Assembly: GCA_004794785.1 (NCBI GenBank)
Contig: SJOL01013076.1
Span: 428,613 to 492,612 of the forward strand
DNA: 64,000 nucleotides
DNA from: Opisthorchis felineus
Taxonomy: Eukaryota; Platyhelminthes; Trematoda; Opisthorchiida; Opisthorchiidae
Direction: 5' to 3'
Part shown: positions 58,551-64,000 of the stretch, piece by piece
Position numbering within the stretch: position 1 is the stretch's first letter
Layout: each line of letters starts with the position of its first letter
Program-made: the position numbers and the translations under genes
The notes under the pieces: generated by a model
Database searches by the model: none
The model's input: only the letters and a program-made list of their open reading frames with translations
Told to the model about the DNA's origin: nothing

Positions 58551-60434
58551 AAGTTCACAGAAAGATAACATGACATTGGGAAGTGGGTTTACAATGAGAC
58601 GGAGAAATAACGTAAATCTTGGAGGCTAGTGCATTGGCAATTCGCACGCACATCGCATCGGTGTGGCGTTTATGATCGTTCCAAATGGTAAAATGTGGTA
58701 TTTTTGGACCCACTTTGATACACATGCCATGTGCGCACCAGTTTCATGCCGGAAGACGACCCCAACAACAAAGCGTCCGTGTGGGGAATTCATCTTGGAT
58801 CTTCAGCACGCAGGCTTTACTTCGTTTCTTGGTCAGCAAGCCCAGCAGCTATACAGAACAGGATCTAACAGCTGAAAGTCTACGTAAAGTTATCAAAGGT
58901 ATTAAGCCCAGACTTATTTGGATTTCTTGCTTTCTAGTTAAAGTCTCCAGGATTAGGTCCACACCCCGTCATTACCAAAAGGATAAGCAAACCATGTCAG
59001 TTAAAAATTTTTAGAAATTACGAAACTAACTGCCTAGATATTTAGCATTACCTGCTCCCAAAAAAACGACTTCCTCAACACGGGGGTCGAGGGGCAATTA
59101 ATTCATTATTGGGTGTTTTCACTGAGCAGAGGGGCGTTCCCACGAGGAAGAAAGTAGTATTATTTACTTCGGTTGCGAAGGAGGTTTGATAACTGTCTAT
59201 GCATTACGTAATAGAGACAGTCTAATAAAAACAATCTTTAAGACTGTTTGTAGCACCACTCTAATTGTGTGTGCACATAACAAAGATGAGGGGGCAGAAC
59301 GAGGCTCGAGACCCCGAATTATCGCCTACTGGATGTGCACCAAGTGGGAAGGTGCCCGTTGGAATTCTTTCAGCGGAGCCCTCGCCTGGTCCCGTTCGAA
59401 CGCGCCTGGATCGCCGTTTGCTGGAGTTTCTTTTTAAAACTCTACGCGCAGTCAGATTCAAGATATCAAAGCCCTGGGAATTTCAGTAGTTAAAAATATG
59501 GTAATGAAAGGCGTATTCCATTTTCAGCGATATCTTAGGGGTTCCATTATGTTTAAACAGAAACAAAAGGAATCATGTGCTGAATTTGGCCCGATTTTCT
59601 AAACAAACGAGCAGGAATTCTATATACAACGTTAGAATACCTTCTGCCAACCACGTCAGTTTTAACGGTGGCTAAATTAAAGCATCACAACCTGTGCATG
59701 CTTAACTAATTTGTTGATCGTCCTTCAGCCTGAATTCCTTGTTCAGCATTCAAACTTTGGTAATGAAAAGCCCACTACCGCTTGAGTTTACGCCATCTCA
59801 CCTGTTTTGGCCCTTGGCCGTATTGACAATATAGATGTGTATTATCGTGCTCAAATGCTTTATATATCTTGAGAAAGTCTACGATCCCTACGATTCAAGT
59901 AGACAATCGAATGTGGTTTCGAACACCACCAAACCGTTTTACAACGTGAGCAGGCTCATCAAACATTCAGCCGTCCTTATTAACAGCTTGTTCTGTTGTC
60001 ACCGGGCAGTAAACATATACTAGGGGTTAGGAAAGTGAGAAATGTGACTAAAAAATCCCGATAAATCGATTTTTGCCTATTTATCTGGGGTAAGTTCTGC
60101 GCTGGTGGTTGTTTTGGCATACTACTTAATCATACAGTTATCTCTGCCTTGCTTATCTGATGCCGAATGCACAAAAAAGCAGTTGGTTCGCATCGACCTC
60201 TGCGATGAGGGATGACTTCAATGGATATAAAACTTTTTTGATGTGACAGTTGCATTCACTCGATAGAGAACTGGGGTTTTGAAAAACGGCAGTTACATTT
60301 TTTCGGACCAAATAACAGTATTGCACCTCCGCTATGCTGTACTTAGCGGCTCAGGACTCAAATCTCTTAAGCACGGATCAAAACTTAGTCAGAAATTGTA
60401 TCTTATGTGGTCTCGATGTACCGTATATACTCAG

Positions 60435-60695
60435 GGTATGAGAGTCTTGATTGGACGAAAATTCGCCACAGCAATATCCAATGGCTGACGACCAGGGAGT
60501 GTCCTTTAAAAAACACGGGTAACTATGCGTCGTCGAAGAACACCAACCCAACCTACCAAAATAACGCGTTCATACTCGAAGAAAACATGACGGTTTTGTT
60601 TACATGTTACTTACTGTTCAGACTTTCCTTCTTCTATCAAGCGATGGGGATTCCAACGATAGGCTCCGAAAATGTGATTAGCCTGTCTCGTTTTG
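60435..60695 (+). CDS. Receptor exon: tail with NPTY motif
   Basis: 261 bp, phase 1-1, acceptor CGTATATACTCAG, donor TTTTG|GTGAGT (strong). The frame reads GYESLDWTKIRHSN, then KNTNPTYQNNAF. NPTY is an N-P-x-Y motif, known in LDL-receptor-family tails to bind PTB-domain and clathrin adaptors for endocytosis. Two other tyrosines (GYES, GNYAS) are potential phosphosites. A hydrophobic stretch TVLFTCYLLFRLSFFYQ follows; it contains an Arg and is short for a membrane helix. A 29-bp segment inside it (GTTTTG...TTCAG) looks intron-like but is too short to trust, and removing it would end the frame soon after. Confidence 0.7.
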
Positions 60696-61712
60696 GTGAG
60701 TTTACATGTTGATAAACTGTTAATTAGTACTTTACAAATGAATGGGTACTACCAATATTCTTTATTTGTACGCAAAATTCAGCTCAACCTCAGTAGTAGC
60801 ATGATAAAAACAAAAAACTTTGGGAATATACCGGAATATTGGCAACTTGAATGCGTTATTTGGTGGTTGATCAGCCACCAGAAACATTTGAACGTTTTTT
60901 AGTGTCGGTTGAATTACAACTTCTAAATTTTCCGAGAAAACTGGTTCTGTGTTGGTCACAACCACATTCTTTGATGAACTAGAGCGTTAAAAGTTACCTG
61001 GTCCCGTAAATTACAGACAGTTATAATTTGGAGAAATAAAGTTCATCGAAACCAATCCCCATTTAGCCTAGTAGGCACACTCACGTTTTCCATCTACACT
61101 TACTCCATTCCCATGGTGAGTTTTTATTCTCCTTTTCTTCATAACTTACAATGTATACTTCTGAATAGGGCATCGGTAGACAAGGTCTGTGAGGCGTACC
61201 ATTTATCGACCATAAACGTTTAACCTTTGAAGTGCTCAACAACGAAAAGTGGCCTTCTGGAATTTGAAAGTTCCAATATGTATGATGTACAGAATTTTCA
61301 AGATTGCACCTAGGTCACATTAAGCTTCAAACGTTTTGGGAGAAACGTTGAGGAAATAATTTGTTGCAAGAGACGAATTCGGGAATGCAGCACAATCCAT
61401 AGAGCATATATTGAGAGAAACATTGGCACACGTAACACACCACTGATAAGGTTGCTGAAAGACGTATGATTCGTGTGTTACGTCTACACAATGTATTGCG
61501 ATAGTGGCAAACCGTACAAACTGAAACATGAAGTGGCCTGGTGCAGCACATTCAGTTGAAGAAGAAACTCATAAACGAGAGATTCAGATGGGTTTCCCAT
61601 GAGAACTGAATTGGTATGCAACTGAATGCACTTCCCCAGAATATATGGTAGTTTGCTAGATCATATCGTAAGGACGATCGTAATTTATCTCTCATTTGTT
61701 TGCTATCCTTAG
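60696..61712. other. Intron, receptor gene
   Basis: About 1.0 kb. It holds a rearranged retrozyme-like fragment at 61430-61640. The acceptor-like site at about 61170 (TCTGAATAG) leads to an immediate in-phase stop. Confidence 0.55.
61430..61640 (+). repeat. Retrozyme-like fold-back fragment
   Basis: CGTAACACACCACTGATAAGG turns back at TGTGTTACGTCTACACAATG. It continues as inverted unit sequence (CTGAAACATGAAGTGGCC, GTGCAGCACATTCAGTTGAA, AAACGAGAGATTCAGATGGG). The hammerhead is lost at the turn. Confidence 0.65.
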
Positions 61713-61802
61713 GAATTCAACCATCAGTGCAACTACAGTTCACCGAGGTTGCAATGAAGACAGAATTTCTAAGATATATTTATCGACATTCTGAGGCTAC
61801 TG
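61713..61802 (+). CDS. Receptor exon: cytoplasmic tail, 30 codons
   Basis: 90 bp, phase 1-1, acceptor TTTGTTTGCTATCCTTAG, donor GCTACTG|GTAATG, both strong. The frame reads IQPSVQLQFTEVAMKTEF, then YIYRHSEAT. Splice phases match both neighbours, so it can be included or skipped without changing frame. Confidence 0.65.
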
Positions 61803-62035
61803 GTAATGCTTCAAGGTTTTATCGTTCGAAGGGCAAGTAGGATTTTTAGTTTGTAATTTCATTTTCGAAAGAAAATTCCGTATTATTTGGTGTTCACAAG
61901 AGATGTGTTGATACTGAACAAAAAGAAACTTGTTCCCCATGCATTCTTGCTCAACTTTACAGTTTTTATAGTGTTGGGCATGCTTGTCTCATCCGCTTAT
62001 TCGATTCTGCGACCCATTCCTGTTTTGTTCCCTAG
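61803..62035. other. Short intron, receptor gene
   Basis: 233 bp ending in a pyrimidine-rich acceptor (CCTGTTTTGTTCCCTAG). Nothing else was seen in it. Confidence 0.6.
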
Positions 62036-62145
62036 TTGGATCGTTTGTGCAGAGGGCAGTTGCTTTTAGCGCAGCATGTATTGCGGCAAAGAGAACAGAG
62101 TATGGAGCCATTTCTCCACCCTGCGTTGTCTATAGACTGTCTTAA
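62036..62145 (+). CDS. Receptor terminal exon with stop codon
   Basis: In phase 1 the frame reads GSFVQRAVAFSAACIAAK, RTEYGAISPP and ends CVVYRLS at TAA 62143-62145. The phase 0 frame is open longer (to 62242) and the minus strand is also open, so the frame is set only by the preceding exon's phase. The final residues do not form a standard PDZ-binding end. Confidence 0.55.
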
Positions 62146-62436
62146 CTGTACAACTGCGGCTGTAAATTCTGTCGCAGCCTCGAAGACCTCGATATCTGTT
62201 TCTAAGAGGCAGTTTTGGGAAGACTTGTTTCCTCGAGGGTAAACTACTGCACCATATAAGGGTATGCAAATGTGTAACAGTCGCCTCACCTTTTGGTAGT
62301 CGTGGATTTCATCCCAACTCTTCAGCGAAATTTTGCAGTTCGTACGACGCGAAAACTGACCACGTTTTCCAGGTTTTGTTAGGCAAGCTATAAACTTGAC
62401 AGACAAATAGACCGTGGCTTTTTTTACAATCATACA

Positions 62437-62442
62437 AATAAA
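62437..62442 (+). terminator. Poly(A) signal candidate AATAAA
   Basis: Canonical AATAAA 292 bp after the proposed stop codon, followed by a TTGGCGTGTTGG T/G-rich stretch that could serve as the downstream element. It is the first AATAAA I find after the stop. Confidence 0.5.
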
Positions 62443-63519
62443 CTTGGCGTGTTGGATATAGGTCTTTGTCGTTCAGACAGTTTGTCAAACTGGCTACCTA
62501 TGTGAATCAAGAAATATCCTTTCAAAATGAATACAAAAACGAGGCCGACAGATAGCATGGTACCTGTGCGGAAATTTCCAGATTATGGGGTGCTAGTCTC
62601 CGCGGCTCACAAATTTCTGATAATAATCGTTGAATCATTACGAATACCTGACTTCAGTTAGGCATGTATTTGCTTTCACTAAACTTGTGCAGTACACCCA
62701 AAGCAGTGGGAATGTCGAATTGATATCACAAAGGGAGAACAAGCTGATTGCCTCATCAACTTACATTCAGCCATTCTGGTTGTGTGACTGAATCTCAAGC
62801 AAACAATACCACCATGTGCTGCGCAATAATGATAGCGTCTCAGAGGAGTAAGAACGTACAATGTTTCCTAAACTCTTTGTACATCTGACTGTTGATCGTT
62901 TTGCCCAGCTCAACAGTTACTCAGTAAAAGTTCCGTTATCACTCGAAAAGATGTCGTCTGTGAGCAGCTGTATGTTTGGAGATCTACAGTCGAACTGATG
63001 ACAGGTGTCCGACTTGATGCTGCGCGCTTGAGTGGCATGTGATCATTATCAGTAAGGCTTGACTCAACCACACAACGGACCAAGTTTGATCAAGTTTATC
63101 TGAAGGTCAAAAATCAACCACAAAACCAGACAAAATTGTGAATTTTTCTGAAGAATTTAGAGATGTCTGTCCTTCTGCAAAGATTAAGTGTTCGACGTCT
63201 TCCCCACTAATTTCCATTTTTCTAAAAAAACATCCGAGCTGCGCGAGCAACAGGGAGTTTTTGTTGGAAGCACCTGCTCAGAAAACTCACCTTCGATTAT
63301 CTCATTCAACTACTTTGTCATGGCGATTGCATGCTCCGCGGAATAACGTGACAAACCCTCTCTCCAGCGGACAACTGCTAGTCAGTACTGGGAAACGGTT
63401 ACATAACTCTGTGTGCCATTTATTTTAGCTTCTAATATGACTCTATCTATGCGCTCGCGGTTACGAAGTGACCTGGACTGCATGCGTGAAGAACGGTTGG
63501 CTCTATATAATATCCAAGT

Positions 63520-63662
63520 TTAAAGTAATCACACTGCTGACCAGCCACCCAAGGCCGAACGGAAAGGCTTTCAGCCACCAGTCTGAAGGTCGCGGATTCA
63601 AATCCCCATACTGATTCTGATGGTTCCAAACAGGAATAAAACTGCTGTGCAGTGAATGTTGG
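63520..63662 (+). repeat. SINE-B copy
   Basis: AATCACACTGCTGACCAGCC, AAGGTCGCGGATTCAAATCC (B box), then TCTGATGGTTCCAAACAGGA and ATAAAACTGCTGTGCAGTGA. The ribozyme core has decayed (CTGATGG, TAAAA). Confidence 0.65.
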
Positions 63663-64000
63663 CATTAAAGTATATGTTTAATTCCCTTACTAGATGAAAC
63701 CTCATTTGAATCTTGAGCGTAGCCTCTTATCTATAATATCTAGGTGCTATTTTGGCAAACAACAAGAACAACGGCGTTTCTGAGTTTTGAAAAATCATAG
63801 CAAACACATGATAACCCAAGATAGGTTTGAAAAGGCACACTTTTAGAGAGTATGTACCAAGACTTTTGCATCTTTCGCGCGTTTCATTCATGACTCGGAG
63901 CTTGGACTTCATAAACTAAAGCTGCTTTGAGAAGGCCATATAACTGCACACTCAGGGACCCATCTGAATTGTTTTGTTTTACGTTTGAAATATCTATATC

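Larger units (their letters stand above)
54377..60434. other. Intron, receptor gene
   Basis: About 6.1 kb. Contents: SINE-A (54518-54706), a minus-strand region of overlapping open frames (56806-57749) and a retrozyme-like copy with direct-repeat ends (58206-58550). A good acceptor at about 59731 leads to a frame (PEFLVQHSNFGNEKPTTA then stop) that does not match the phase. Confidence 0.5.
62146..64000. other. 3' UTR and downstream flank
   Basis: It begins with the receptor's presumed 3' UTR and continues as flanking sequence with a SINE-B copy (63520-63662). A 96-codon plus frame (63138-63428) and minus frames at 62032-62433 are not supported as genes. Confidence 0.5.

Noticed and set aside
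59732..59788. Possible last exon reading PEFLVQHSNFGNEKPTTA after a good acceptor
   Set aside because: The phase 1 frame required by 54376 hits a stop at once, and the later exons give a better continuous solution.
62032..62433. 133-codon minus-strand frame, and a minus-strand gene with a 43-bp intron
   Set aside because: It overlaps the plus-strand terminal exon. The plus strand has stronger splice sites and phase continuity. Its openness may be a shadow of the coding strand.

Overview
The window looks like animal nuclear DNA, most likely from a digenean flatworm (fluke). Reasons: open frames are short everywhere; coding signal occurs as small islands bounded by GT/AG splice sites and separated by introns of 0.2 to 19 kb; and the introns are full of tRNA-derived SINEs and hammerhead-ribozyme repeats similar in kind to the schistosome Sm-alpha family. 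Species assignment is inference. I see no bacterial operon, CRISPR array, rRNA or functional tRNA gene.

One plus-strand gene dominates. Eleven exons between 7825 and 62145 join in frame with matching splice phases. They predict the C-terminal part of a single-pass receptor: a CUB-like domain (7825-7992, 12617-12682, 15024-15195), one LDL-receptor class A module on its own phase 1-1 exon (17676-17831), a short linker (21911-21961), a transmembrane helix with a Ser/Pro-rich tail (41183-41663), and further cytoplasmic exons (49434-49513, 54251-54376, 60435-60695, 61713-61802, 62036-62145) that include an NPTY internalisation-type motif. A poly(A) signal lies at 62437. The CUB-LDLa-TM order resembles Neto or LRP12-type proteins. 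The 5' end was not found and probably lies upstream of the window or in unrecognised exons before 7825.

The introns hold several repeat families. SINE-A is a tRNA-derived SINE. SINE-B is a tRNA-derived SINE with an internal hammerhead motif. A circularly permuted unit of about 291 bp carries a compact type I hammerhead on its minus strand and resembles a metazoan retrozyme. A terminal-inverted-repeat element and a further repeat (here 'repeat D') also carry hammerhead-like cores. Several copies are fold-backs whose turn lies at or next to the ribozyme. At 34268-34906 two elements share three copies of one 13-bp target-site duplication.

Smaller coding islands inside the large introns do not fit the receptor. 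They are a possible three-exon nested gene (31982-32647, plus), a cysteine-rich minus-strand exon resembling a TGF-beta-receptor or Ly6 ectodomain (33114-33285), a minus-strand acidic exon (48741-48918), and a few unidentified open frames. All exon calls rest on reading splice sites and frames by eye, with no transcript or homology search.
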